Source: Cymodocea nodosa (taxonomy: Eukaryota > Streptophyta > Magnoliopsida > Alismatales > Cymodoceaceae). Taken from it: a stretch of DNA of 64,000 nt. The notes beneath the pieces were generated by a model. That model saw only the letters and a program-made list of their open reading frames with translations. It had not been told where the DNA came from and did not search any database. Position 1 is the stretch's first letter, and every line of letters starts with the position of its first letter. Below, piece after piece: positions 13,946 through 24,706 of this stretch. The position numbers and the translations under genes were made by a program. The stretch covers positions 14,086,501 through 14,150,500 of the forward strand of contig CM072341.1 of assembly GCA_036874045.1 (NCBI GenBank), read 5' to 3'.

Positions 13946-14039
13946 CATAATCCTTAACAAGGTTCTTATATTCCAAGTTACTAGTCTAATTTTGGTAATT
14001 TGCATTAACTTCTTTATCTACGCCCATCAATTAAGATGT

Positions 14040-15640
14040 GAGATCTTTTGCTTGCTTTTATCAATTAAGATTTTATCATTCAAGTTACATTGTCAATTGT
14101 GTATTCAATGAGATGTTGAATAGTATACTTCATTTAACTCAAATACTTCTAGCTAAACATTTCTCATCAATATATAGATGAATCTATAATAATGCAAATG
14201 TCTTCCCATACTTCAAGGTAAACTACTATTACCATTTTTTTATTTTTTACAGCATTGATCTTATTTTATATAATGTTTTTCTTATATTTGTTAATAGGAT
14301 TGTATTGGTGTAATAGATAGTACACATATAAAAGTAACTATTTATGGAGAAGAAATGGTAAAATTTAGGAATAGAAATGGTGAATTGTTGCAAAATGTAT
14401 TGGCAACTTGTAATTTTGATATGAGTATTGACACCTAGTGAGATGAGTGCCACATCTATGTGTTTTCCACCTTGTTCACTTATGCGGTCGATTCTGAGAC
14501 CATCGTCATCAAATGTCCCCTTGCTAAGCTGAGTTCCTTGTGACAAGTTTCTCTACTATGGTAACTTGGTGGTGTGCTACTGGTTTGCGCTTCCTTGCTG
14601 GGTTGACGCAAGGCCTGTACCCAAAGCCTTAGGACTGAAAAGACACCAAATCTAGTCTATAGGGTTGAGGATACTCTAGCTAGTGTAGGGTTGGTTGCGT
14701 GGTGTTTGATAGCAGATCTGTTAGTTGATTCGTTCTGTGAATCACAATCTCTTGTGGTCCTATGGTGGTGTAAACATAGTTTCTTCTTAGTTTAGTTGTT
14801 TCATTGCTTTGCTTGTGAGTTTCTTCTTCTATGTGGGGTATGTGTATGTATTTGGGCTACAACCCCTCCTATTGTACCTTCTTGATTTTTGGGAATAAAG
14901 GTTGTTGTTGTAAAAAAAAAAAACTTGTAATTTTGATATGAAATTTATTTATATTCTTGCAAGATGGGAAGGATCTGCTATTTATGCTAAAGTACTTCAA
15001 GATGCAATATCTCAAACCTAATGGACTTCAAGTTTCACTTGATAAGTAATTTTGAAAAAATTCAAACATAATTTAAATTATATTTAAACTAATAGCTATT
15101 TTAATGTAGGTAAATTCTACTTGGTAGATGCTAGTTTTCCAAATTAGCTAAAATTTATTTATCCATTTAGAGGTGTTAGATATCATTTATCTGATTATGA
15201 TATGTCTCAACTTCTAACAAAAACGATTGAGAATTTCAATTATAAGCATTCACAATTAAAGACAATGATCAAGCATACATTTGGTATTGTAAAGCATTGT
15301 TTTGTAATTTTACATAGTTTTATGCCATTTCTATATGAAACTCAAGTAAAAATTGTGTGTGAATGTTTTCTACTTCATAATTTTATTTGTAAAATAGATA
15401 AAGAATATTTACTTGAAGATCTTCAAGATGAGTTGTAAGAATTTAAAAGTCTTGATCATAAACAAATTTATAAAAGTACAGACAAAGTTGAAAAAATAAC
15501 TACACCTAGATTAAGTCAACAATAGAAGAAAAAAATAACTAATAACAAGTGTAACCAAATAATGTTATCTATGTGGGAAGAACATGATGTATTATATATT
15601 ATCATAGGGAAGTAAATATTATTAACTTATGAATTTTTCC
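14040..15640 (+). pseudogene. Decayed PIF/Harbinger (HARBI1-like) transposase, copy 1
   Basis: Plus-strand fragments match the better-kept copy at 21.4-24.4 kb: DCIGVIDSTHIKVTIYGEE (first catalytic Asp region), an interrupted NFDM..YILARWEGS region, then GKFYLVDASFPN and a long last block at 15202-15438 ending KIDKEYLLEDLQDEL. The second catalytic Asp position reads Tyr (GSAIYAKVLQD against GSVADARILQD), and the catalytic Glu position reads Lys (MIKHTF against VIERTF). With these losses, several stops, and an insertion at 14425-14921, it cannot be active. Terminal repeats were not located. Confidence 0.75.
14425..14921 (+). mobile_element. Poly-A retroposon (5'-truncated LINE or SINE) with a 20-bp target duplication
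   Basis: The 20-base sequence AACTTGTAATTTTGATATGA occurs at 14405-14424 and again, perfectly, at 14922-14941. Between them lie 497 bases ending GGGAATAAAGGTTGTTGTTG followed by a T and then a run of A. A long perfect target duplication plus a 3' A-tail is the hallmark of LINE-machinery insertion. No clear coding domain is visible, so it is either the 3' end of an L1-type LINE or a SINE. The perfect duplication suggests it is much younger than the decayed transposase it interrupts. Confidence 0.8.
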
Positions 15641-17099
15641 ATAAACTTGTCAAGAGTATAAACATTTTATGTTATTCAATTCATATTCTATTACATTCTA
15701 TTACTTTTTGACTTTCTATTACTTTTTATCACTTTTTAGATTATTCACGGACACCTAGATTTTCCATTGATTTTTCATTAATTTTTGTAATTTTTCTTTC
15801 TAACATTTTTTGTAACTTTCTGACACTTTCTTTCTATTACTTTTTAGGTTCACAAATAAGCTTAAAGTCTCTAACTCGAGATTGTTATATACTTAGAGTA
15901 TGCAATGCTTCACTTCTTATTTTTTTCATTGCACCTAATACTCATCTGGTATATCGCCAAAATGGTTACACCCTCGATGAGTTATCTTTACAATCCATGT
16001 TTATAAGAAGTTGACAAGTTTTTATAGCTAATTGTCTACTTAGCACTAACATTTTCTTTTATATATCTAAGCTTGGGATAAATTATAAAGAGAAACGTCC
16101 ATAGGTAAAGTTAAATACAAATAGAGAAAATGTTTTCATTAAATTCCTAGGGTACAAGAACAAGATTTGTTTATACTTTGGTCATGTTAAAATAACCCAC
16201 ACTATAAGAACAAGATTTGTTGAAAAAGTTACATAGGCCTCTTTTAGGTTACAACAGGTCTACACTCTGATCCAACTTGTTTTGGAATCATATCATGTTT
16301 AGTTTACATATTATCACAAATCTAAGTCTAAGTGAAGTAGGTACAATAATAATTAATGTGAACAACAATTTAAGTCATAATTTCAATATGATTTTCTAGA
16401 TTGTGTGGGGATATATGACCTATAATTTTTTTTTTGTTCTGGATCAGCCTTTTTTTCTTTTGAAAAAGAAATCCATCTCACAAGCGCGTTCGTAAGAGTC
16501 AATCCCACATCGTTGATTCGAGTTTTGTGACCGATTTGGGTACGACCCTTTGAATAAAGAAAATGAGCTTGTTTTTCTTGTAAGTAACGATCAACTAAAA
16601 GTTCGATAGTTTGTTAAGTTTAAAAATGATTTCTTAGTCATTATCATTTTAATTTTCTTTAACAAATTTTTTTAAAATTTACATTTATGTCTTCCAAAAT
16701 GTTAGTGGAATATCTACTAACCATTCTAGTTTCTTTTACAATATAAATGTGGGGCAAATTTTGTAACATTAGTGAAAATATTATAGATAAAAAATAAGGT
16801 TAAATGTAAATATATTTTAGCAAATTTAATATACATTAAAGATTAAGAGCTTATTACTTAACAAGAACATAATACTTAGATGAATAATTTTGCAAGCGTA
16901 AATATTGAAATAAGTTGAGGAGAAGTAGGTACTTCTTTCCTCGTACCTTTGTAAGAATGTAATTTTTCCTTTATCATGTATTTATATTATTTTTTATCCT
17001 GTGCAGTGTATTTTAAAATCTGAACTCCAATTAAAAAGTGAAAGTTCAATGTTTTTTAAATTTATTTTTTTTTAAGAAATATAAAAATTTTATTTTTAT
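15641..17099. other. AT-rich spacer without recognisable genes
   Basis: Just after the transposase remnant, 15660-15850 is T-rich with repeated TTTCTATTACTTTTT-like phrases, similar in character to the 3' non-coding end of the Harbinger element at 24.4-24.7 kb. It may be that element's tail. The rest shows nothing I recognise. Confidence 0.4.
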
Positions 17100-17800
17100 T
17101 ATCTTGTAATCGGCACGTCTCTTTTCACGGTGGGGGAACGAGAAATGTTAATATTTATAACGAAAATGTTGTAAATACTTTTGACGAAGGATTGGAATTA
17201 AATTTTATTCTCAATTCCTTTGACACGTGTCTTCTATTTTCTAATCTAATCCTTGTCGGTCGAAATCTGCGAATCCTTCCCTCGACGCTTTGTTGTTGTT
17301 GTTCTCGTATTTCTCTTTCCTTCTCTTGATTAACATATTTCAATGAATCATACTTTTCCATTTTTGTCCCTACGTTTGCTCCATCGCTCTCGTTGAATCT
17401 TCGTTTTTCCCTCCCGCCTTCGGTCGCCTGGCATTCACGGCGAAAACGTTTTATTTGCTGCCTTCGTTCTTGGATTTGACTAGAAATCTGTGAGGACGAC
17501 TCGTGGGGAATATTATACTTTAATAAACGCACAACTTTGGTTAAGAGACAACTTTGAAACCATGAGCGAGACGAAGTCCGTCGATCGGTGAGACGAATAT
17601 CTGTGGGCTTTCATTTGAATTCTTTTTTGTTTATGTAATTTTTTCTGAAGCCCAACCCGACGATTCAAATATTTCAACCGTATCACGACATTCTCTCCAG
17701 GCCGAGTCTGTTGACGAAACAATATATACAGCACAACCTCTTTTGTATTTTGTATTTTCGATTCAAAGTAGAACATTAATTTCTTGATTTGATGTACGAA
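17100..17800 (-). other. CpG-richer island with an unrecognised 125-codon ORF
   Basis: This 0.7 kb stretch is richer in CG dinucleotides than the AT-rich surroundings. An open frame of 125 codons runs on the minus strand (17532 to 17155). Its product would be basic and rich in R, Q, E and K, with no domain I recognise. An adjoining 87-codon frame lies at 17513-17776. Either could be chance. The composition fits a plant promoter or first-exon region, or an element that escaped CpG decay. I do not assign a function. Confidence 0.25.
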
Positions 17801-18530
17801 AAGTATTTAATCTCTTTTCCGCTTATCGAATAGATAATAATATTATACCACATCTTACTTGTCGACAGTTTGAAGATATATAATCACCGATCTCATAATC
17901 CACCCATCCATATCAAATTGTCAAACGATAAAATCTTAATTTGACGAGTAAAAGGCGTTTGTTGATTCCACGGCACAAATTCTAGAATGTTACCAGAAGA
18001 AGAAAGTCTAGGTATCAAAATTCTTTAATTCGTTTGCTCAAATAATACATACACGACAATATTTAAACCTAAACATAAAAATTAGATAACAAAAAGTACG
18101 ACTCAAACTTTTATTGACCGTTGTTTGATTTATATGAACAAATAGTTTGATCTCAGTCAAAATTTCTGGCAAGTTCAAAAGGATGTTGTGATCAACCACA
18201 GAATTAGAAAACGTAATCATTACACACCGCAATGGTTGATGTTAGTAAGAAATCGTTTACTTACATTGATAAGAATTCCAACCTCATATTTGATCTCATA
18301 AATGCTTGATATTTAATATTACCTACACCTTATAATTCTGACCAGAATAGTTTTTCTTGACAGGAGATGCAATTTAGATAATTTCATATTAAATGAATTT
18401 GGACTTGAATTAGATTTTAAATATCCATTTACATATATATCTACTTAAAAGTTAATTAACAGGATATATGGTACAATTAAAATTTAAGAAAAAAAAATCT
18501 CCCAAAAAGTTGTTGCGAAATGAAAATGAT
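17801..18530. other. AT-rich spacer, nothing recognised
   Basis: No ORF with a recognisable domain, no repeat structure and no RNA gene is seen up to the TAA target site of the Harbinger element. Confidence 0.5.
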
Positions 18531-18533
18531 TAA

Positions 18534-18553
18534 GGGGGGTTAGTGCTTGACAA
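18534..18553 (+). repeat. Left terminal inverted repeat of the Harbinger element
   Basis: Begins GGGGGGTTAGTGCTTGAC right after TAA at 18531-18533. It pairs with the right end at 24684-24703. The GTTAGTG core recurs internally at about 18598-18606 (GTCGTTAGTGTAC), a possible subterminal transposase site. Confidence 0.75.
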
Positions 18554-18679
18554 AATTCAACTGACGAAAAAGAAAATCGTTAAATTCTATCAGAATGTCG
18601 TTAGTGTACACAATATCGAAGTAAAAAGAATATGTAAATTTACCTTTACCCTTTCGTCATTTCCGACCTCCTCCTTCCG

Positions 18680-19165
18680 AAAAAAATCAATTTCCCTCCT
18701 CCGAGCTTGAATCTTTCGTCGCCTCCTCCTACATCCGTTGTCGTTGACGGTCGTTGCCCCCTCCTCACGCTTGTAGCCGTCGCTCACGCCACTCACACTC
18801 GCTGTCGTCAATCAAGCTCGCAGCCATTGCATCTATCACACACGCTCGCAACCATCGCAGTCGTCACTCACGGTCGCTACTGCTACATCTGCCGCTGCTG
18901 CCGCATCCGTTGCTCACGCTTGCAACCGTCGTTGATGCTCGCTCACAACCATTACAGTCGTCGCTCACGATCGTTGTCGCCACATCCGTTGCTACCGTCG
19001 CATCCGCCGTTGTCGCCACATCCGTTGGTGCCGTCGCATCCGAAGCTCGCAGCCATCGCATCTGTTGCTCATGCTCGCAACTGTCGCAGTCATCTCTCAT
19101 GGTCACTACCACTACATCCGCCGTTGTCGCTGCTGTCGCATTTGCCACATCAAGTTTACCATCAG
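18680..19165. repeat. GC-rich degenerate CCGTCGC/CTCGCA repeat inside the Harbinger 5' region
   Basis: About 480 bases of degenerate short repeats (CCGTCGC, CTCACGC, CATCCG, TTGTCGCC units), very CpG-rich compared with the AT-rich neighbours. Because of the repeat composition, three frames stay open here (18707-19186 and 18754-19236 on the plus strand, 18864-19184 on the minus strand). They encode Ser/His/Ala/Val-rich low-complexity strings and are unlikely to be proteins. Confidence 0.65.
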
Positions 19166-19510
19166 TATTTCGGCATCCATACATAATATTTTTATTTAAT
19201 CAGTTTTCAGCAATACAACTGATATGTTTTGTTTAATCAGCAATACAACTGATACATAATAGTTTCGGCATTACATAATAGTTTCGGTATTCTGGCATCC
19301 ATACATAATAGTTTTGTTTAATTAGTTTTTAGCAATACAACTAATATGTTTTGTTTAATCAGCAATACAATTGATACATAATAGTTTCAGCATTACATAA
19401 TAGTTTTGGTATTCTGACATCCATACATAATAGTTTTGTTTAATCAGTTTTCAATAATACAACTGATATGTTTTGTTTAATCAGCAATACAACTGATATG
19501 TTTTGTTGAA
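19165..19510. repeat. 122-bp tandem repeat, nearly 3 copies
   Basis: The phrase CATCCATACATAATA recurs at 19174, 19296 and 19418, exactly 122 bases apart. Each unit also contains two smaller TTTAATCAGCAATACAACTGAT-like sub-repeats. Copies are highly similar. The array lies between the GC-rich repeat and the Myb/SANT-like gene of the Harbinger element. Confidence 0.85.
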
Positions 19511-20137
19511 AACTATTATTGCAAGAAACGAAAACCAGTAATCTAATTCTAAGGGAGTAGTGGTTTAGTACCATTGATACCTATTGTTCTTTTTATAAGG
19601 ACTATAAGAAGCCTACTGAATTATGTTGTTGGAGGCATTTTGTTTGGTAACTGCAAAATAGAAAATAAAAATTACATGTTTTTTTTCAGAGTTGAAAAAA
19701 TCAAATAATGAGGGTGTTTATCTTTGGTTTGTTTCACTTATTATTGTTGAAAACTATTATTGTTGAAAACTGATTAAATTTAGTTTGAAATAGAAATATA
19801 GATGCAAGTAATTTTGAAACTAAAATAATAATATTAGGATATTACCCCCTCATGTAGATGAAATAGAAATATAGATGCAATTAATATTAGGATATTACCC
19901 CCTCATGTACCATTTATTGATGTGATTCGTAAGGTAATTCTGTTTGGCATAAGATATTGTTTTGCATTTATTGCTTAGCATAGGTTATTTAATTCATTAA
20001 CCATTTAATATTAATATATATTTATTGGTTTCCTTTCATTTTCAATTATTGAGTAGATTGACAAAATATATTATGTTTTTACAAATCTCATAATTTTCTG
20101 TCGGAGCAGTTAATTAATATTTGATCTTATGTAGTAA

Positions 20138-21104
20138 ATGAGTACTCCTGATAGAGGATGGGGTAATGGAGGACGAACTTATATGACTTGGAATGCTGAT
20201 GTAGATGCATTCTTTTTAGATATTTTGTCAGAAGTATTAAATGAGGGAAACAAAAAAACCTAAGATGGAAAGATAAAAGGGAGCACTTGGGATGAAGTAG
20301 TTGAAAATACAATAATAGAAAGAATGCATGTATTACAAAGAATAATGTAGAAAGTTGCTTAAAGACATGGGGACAAATTTATCGTAACTACTCAAAAATT
20401 GCAAATCAGAGTGGATGGAGATGGAATTTCATACAAAGGTATGCTAACATAGATGAAGAGATATGGAAGGAGTTTATTAAGGTTTGATTTTTATTTACAT
20501 ACTTTAAGATTATCTCAATTGTATTGAATTTTTCTTAATATATATTGTAATTTTATGTAGGCACATCTAGAGTGTGAAAGCTGCAAGGGAAAACCATGTT
20601 TGATTTATGAACAATTATAGCTCATTTTTGAAGGTACTATGACTAGTGGAAATATGTCTGACAGGCAGAAAAGTAAATATTGTACCAAACACTCAAGTTC
20701 TAGATACATTTACTCTAGACATTACACAAGATGGAATGGACCTCGATTCTGACATACTTCCTAGTTTAGGAGGAAGTGCACATGCTCCATTGGAGCAGAG
20801 GAGAAAGGGGAAGCGAGCACGTCCTCATGCAAAATCTAAACAAATGATAGCAGAATGTTTGAAAGATACATCACGAGCTTTTCTTACTTTGTGTGAACAA
20901 GATACTGTTAATGGTGAGGTACGCAATGAACAAATGAGAGATATGGTTAGCATACAAAAGGAGATGTTTGCATGGAAGAAGGAAATGTTTGCATGGCAAA
21001 AGAAGTCTGAGTCTTTTTTAGATGAAGTTATTGCAGCAATATTTGAGATTAAAGATCTATCTATAACTGATCGATATAAAGCTACTCAATTATTCCAAAA
21101 GTAA
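20138..21104 (+). pseudogene. Harbinger-associated Myb/SANT-like DNA-binding protein gene
   Basis: Starts MSTPDRGWGNGGRTYMTWN. Blocks typical of the plant Myb/SANT-like (L10-interacting MYB) domain follow: the W-N/T-x-x-x-D-x-F/Y-F-L-D start, CLKTWGQIYRNYSKIANQSGW, and after a short intron (about 20483-20561) AHLECESCKGKPCLIYEQL. The C-terminal part (open at 20646-21104) ends in a charged helical stretch. In these elements this protein works with the transposase, bringing it to DNA and the nucleus. A premature TAA soon after the domain start, a second stop and a frame change in the first half disable it. Confidence 0.75.
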
Positions 21105-22275
21105 GAAATCAGTAAAATATTTCTATCAATTCCAAAAACAATGCGACAAGGATAGTTGAAGTTTTACTTAGAAAAGATGGAAGACTAAAGATGATTTACA
21201 TGTTTTTTTTTGTATTAGATGTATGATGTAACTACTTTTTGTTTGGATAAGGAAATGTGGAATGATATTATGTCGAATGTTTGTTTATCATATTTTGTTA
21301 TGTTCTATTAATTATAGAATGATTTCATGTAGTATGTTTATTTGTATTACAACCTTGTAATATGTTTGAACATGAAATTTTGTAGGTGACGATGAATTTT
21401 GAAGAGGATTTTGATGAACTAGTAAATAACACATTGATGTTATTTGAAGAAGAGGAATAACATGCTAGAAGAAGGCGAAGACATCTACTAGCTTTTTGAA
21501 ATATTTTAGTAGGGATTGCAAGTACCTCAACTTTGTTTTCAAGTACAAGTCGTATTTATAGTAAAGAAGGTGCAGATTATATAAGAATATTACTAGATCC
21601 TTCTTTACCACATCAAGTTTACAATTGTCAAAAAATTTATAGAATGAGTCAAAGTGTTTTCAAGGGTTTTTGTGAATTAATGAGGAGGGAAGAAGTCCTG
21701 AGAGATACCAACAATATCAATGTAGAAGAGAAGTTTGTCATATTCCTTGTGACAGTTGGGCAAAATCAAAGGTATGGAGTAACTACAGAATGATTTAGTC
21801 GATCAAGTTGGACAGTTAGTAAATACTTTAATAAAGTCTTGAATGCTATATTACAACTAAATCATGTTCTTCTAGCAAGACCTTCATCTGAAACACCAAG
21901 TCGAATTCGTCAAGACTCAAATGTGTACCCATATTTTAAGGTACATTTCCGCACCTTTGTAGTTTCCTTATCTTTAATGTTATTTTAATCAATATCAAAA
22001 TAAAAATGCATGTTTATAGGATTGTATTGGAGCTATTGATGGTACACATATCAAAGTAACTATTTATGGACAAGAAACAACAAGATTTAGGAACAAGAAA
22101 GGTGAATTATCTCAAAATGTAATGACATGTAATTTTGATATGGAATTTACATATATTTTAGCTGGTTGGGAAGGATCAGTTGCTGATGCTCGTATTCTCC
22201 AAGATGTAGTTACTAGACCTAATGGTTTTCAGGTTCCACGAGGTAAATGTGTTTTCCACTTCTAGAAGTTATGAA

Positions 22276-23882
22276 TGTTAGGATCGATAGACTCACTAGA
22301 GGGGGGGTGAATGGTGAAGGTGTGTACTTTTTAGTTCTTTTAAGTTAGAATTGATTGATTCTACAAAGCAGTGAAATGAGATGAATTAAATGTAAGCAAA
22401 GTAGTAAGAAGAAATTAACACACAACAATTTTTAGGTGGTTCACCAACTTGGCTAGTCCACCCCCAAGATACACTTGAGCTTCACTAAGTATTCAAATAC
22501 TTATAACACTTGCTTTCAGGTTGAAGCAAGAACCAACACTTAGAGCTTTCAGGTATAAGCTCAATAACCAACCTTCCTTTCTCGAGCTTTCAGGTTGAAG
22601 CTCTCAACCAACAATGAGTTTTCAGGTTGAAACTCACGAACCAATAGCTTTAAATTTTTCTATCAGAGCTTTGGCACACAGAGCTTTTCTACAGTGAATC
22701 CTCAAGAGTATACTCAACTGTTTGCAGACTTAAGAGTGTATCTAGAATTATGTGTAGCTCACTATATAATGTATGATCGTTATCTATATTTGATTTTCTC
22801 TTAAACTTCTCATATTTATACCAAAAGGTAACGATCACATTTTTCTTCCAATGGATGTATTCTGTTGTACTTGCTAAATAATCAGACCTAAATATGGTAA
22901 GTTACCGTTCTGTCTGATGTTCAGTAAGTAACCCTCTGAATTCCTTTGATTTTCGGATGGTTATAAAAATAACTCACCGATAAGTGTCTATTACTTACCG
23001 AAACTTCACTTACATCCTGTTGCCTATGTCACGTGAGGTTTTTAAGTTGTTCACGTGAGGTGTCAAGTATTTAGAGACTTTGTAGTTTTAACTTACTAAA
23101 AAACTCTTGACTTCCGGATAATTAACTATAATAACTCTCTGATTTTTCTTTTAAGCTTCCGACTGCTGTCTCTTTAATTCTGCACGTACGTAATAGGATA
23201 ACTTAAGTTTTGGATAGTTATACCTATAACTCATCGAAAAAGTCAGATAGTTAGCTTTCTAACTCTTCAAAAAGTCCTTTAAGCTTTTGTTCTGGATTTC
23301 TACACGTGATTAATTGAATAACTTAAGTTTCAGATAGTTATACTTGTAACTCACCGAAAAAGTCAGATAGTTAGCTTTTTAACTCTCCGAAAAGTCTTTT
23401 AATCTTCTGTTCTGGATTTCTGCACGTGGTTAATTGAATGACTTAAGTTTCAGATAGTTATACCTGTAACTCACCGAAAATGTCGGATAATTAGCTTTCT
23501 AACTCTCCGACTTTCCTTAAGCTTTTGGATAAATAACTCCTTAACCTTCCGATCATTCAACTAAATGTCTTTCACAACTCTCCGAAGGCTTTATGATTTC
23601 GGATAGTTAAACAAGGATTTCATCTAACTGTCCGATAGTGTTGCTATTGCTTTAAATTAACTCTTTGGATACTTAAGTCTGTAACTCACCGAAGATTAAC
23701 TTTCTTCCGAATACATAAGCCTGGAACTGTCTGATTTTCTATAGCTTTATAGTAGTACATTCTAGAATTAATTGTATCTTGTTTGTCTACCTTCTGATCT
23801 TTTGCTGCATTGACTTATTTGTGAAATACAATATGTTTCCTCACATAGATTTTTGCATTATCAAAATACTCAGATCCTAACA
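22276..23882. mobile_element. Solo LTR (1.6 kb) inserted in the Harbinger transposase intron
   Basis: Begins TGTTAGGATC and ends GATCCTAACA, a perfect 10-bp terminal inversion with TG...CA ends. It is flanked by a perfect ATGAA duplication at 22271-22275 and 23883-23887. There is no internal coding region, so it is a solo LTR left after recombination, or a very short non-autonomous element. The 5' phrase CACTAGAGGGGGGGTGAATG is one I know from long plant retroelement LTRs. The perfect duplication and matched ends point to a fairly recent insertion. Confidence 0.85.
23155..23520. repeat. 120-bp tandem repeat within the solo LTR, 3 copies
   Basis: ACTTAAGTTT occurs at 23201, 23321 and 23441, exactly 120 bases apart. 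Each unit continues with (A/C)AGATAGTTAT, a GTAACTCACCGAAAA-like phrase, GTTAGCTTTCTAACTCTCC, and TTCTGGATTTCTGCACGTG before the next unit. Units are about 90 percent alike by eye. Similar arrays in LTR U3 regions can act as enhancers; that role here is inference. Confidence 0.85.
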
Positions 23883-24683
23883 ATGAAGACATCACCGTAC
23901 TAATATTTTTTTTATACAGGTAAGTTTTACTTAGTTGATGCTGGATATCCAAATCGACTAGAATATATTTGTCCATATCGAGGTGTAAGATACCATCTAT
24001 CTGATTATGTTAATGATAGAGTTCCTCGTAATGTTGTAGAAAATTTCAACTACAGACATTCACAATTGAGAATAGTCATTGAGCGTACATTTAGAGTTGT
24101 GAAACATCGATTCTCAATATTACGTGGTCAAATGCCATATACATATGAAACACAAGTGAAAATTGTTATCGCATGTTTTTTACTTCATAATTTTATTCGT
24201 AAGATTGATAAAGAAGATTTACTTGAAGACCTGCAAGATGAGTTGGAAGAGTTAAATATTATTGATGACATACAACTAATAAGAGAGATACATATGGAAA
24301 ATAATGCACAAGTTCGAATGACTCAAGAACAAAGAAAAGAAATGACAGATAAAATACAAGAAGATATGATGATGACAATGTGAGATGTAAGAACTGCTTG
24401 ATATTATTTAGTATTATATTATTTCAATTAAGATGTATTTATATTTTTCAAATATTAGTTGTAATAAATAATTAAATTTCTTTTTTTCTAAGATTTTTTT
24501 TTTTTTAATATTAGTTGTAATAAATATTCGTCAAAATTTTCATCATAACTTTCTATTATGCACTAATCTTTTATCAAAATTTTCATCAAAACTTTCTGTC
24601 TTACGCTAAACCTTTTTCAAAATTTTTCTTTTTATTTTCGTTACAAATTTTTTTTTTCATTTACGTTAAAATTTTCATTTTCC

Positions 24684-24703
24684 TGTCTTACACTAACAAC
24701 CCC
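24684..24703 (-). repeat. Right terminal inverted repeat of the Harbinger element
   Basis: Ends GTCTTACACTAACAACCCC followed by TAA at 24704-24706. A closely similar terminus (CATCTTACACTGACAACCTC then TAA) is found at 51101-51123, showing a second family member in the window. Confidence 0.75.
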
Positions 24704-24706
24704 TAA

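Larger units (their letters stand above)
21392..24383 (+). pseudogene. Harbinger DDE transposase (HARBI1/ALP1-like)
   Basis: Three coding blocks with consensus splice sites: about 21392-21940, 22020-22242 and 23920-24383. All three catalytic acidic residues are visible: Asp in DCIGAIDGTHIK, Asp in YILAGWEGSVADARIL and Glu in RIVIERTFRVVKHRF. The C-terminal helical region KIDKEDLLEDLQDELEEL follows. The first block has stop codons, one of them TGA where an Arg codon CGA is expected (RYGVTTE*FSRSSW), the classic mark of methyl-CpG deamination. The protein is therefore probably not made whole, although the catalytic core is unusually well kept. The second intron (22243-23919) is inflated by the solo LTR. 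Confidence 0.8.
18534..24703 (+). mobile_element. PIF/Harbinger DNA transposon, two genes, with nested solo LTR
   Basis: The ends form imperfect terminal inverted repeats: the left begins GGGGGGTTAGTGCTTGACA, and the right read inward is GGGGTTGTTAGTGTAAGACA. Each is flanked by TAA (18531-18533 and 24704-24706), the 3-bp TWA duplication typical of PIF/Harbinger. Inside, both on the plus strand, are a Myb/SANT-like gene (20138-21104) and a DDE transposase gene (21392-24383), the standard pair of this superfamily. Removing the nested LTR (1607 bp plus one 5-bp duplication) leaves about 4.56 kb, a normal full size. Both genes carry disabling changes, so the copy is inactive on its own. Confidence 0.85.

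Noticed and set aside
16430-16620. Stretch GCGCGTTCGTAAGAGTCAAT to GATTCGAGTTTTG considered as a tRNA
   Set aside because: The TTCGA-like motif is present but no acceptor stem, D-arm or anticodon arm can be paired around it.
1-18500. Possibility of a satellite or CRISPR-like array from the repeated AACTCAA-type motifs
   Set aside because: Spacing is irregular, copies are diverged, and they sit inside LTR-like blocks beside gag and protease relics; nothing has the regular repeat-spacer form.
18707-19236. Two overlapping ~160-codon plus-strand frames and one minus-strand frame
   Set aside because: All three come from the same degenerate GC-rich repeat; the peptides are low-complexity strings without domains.
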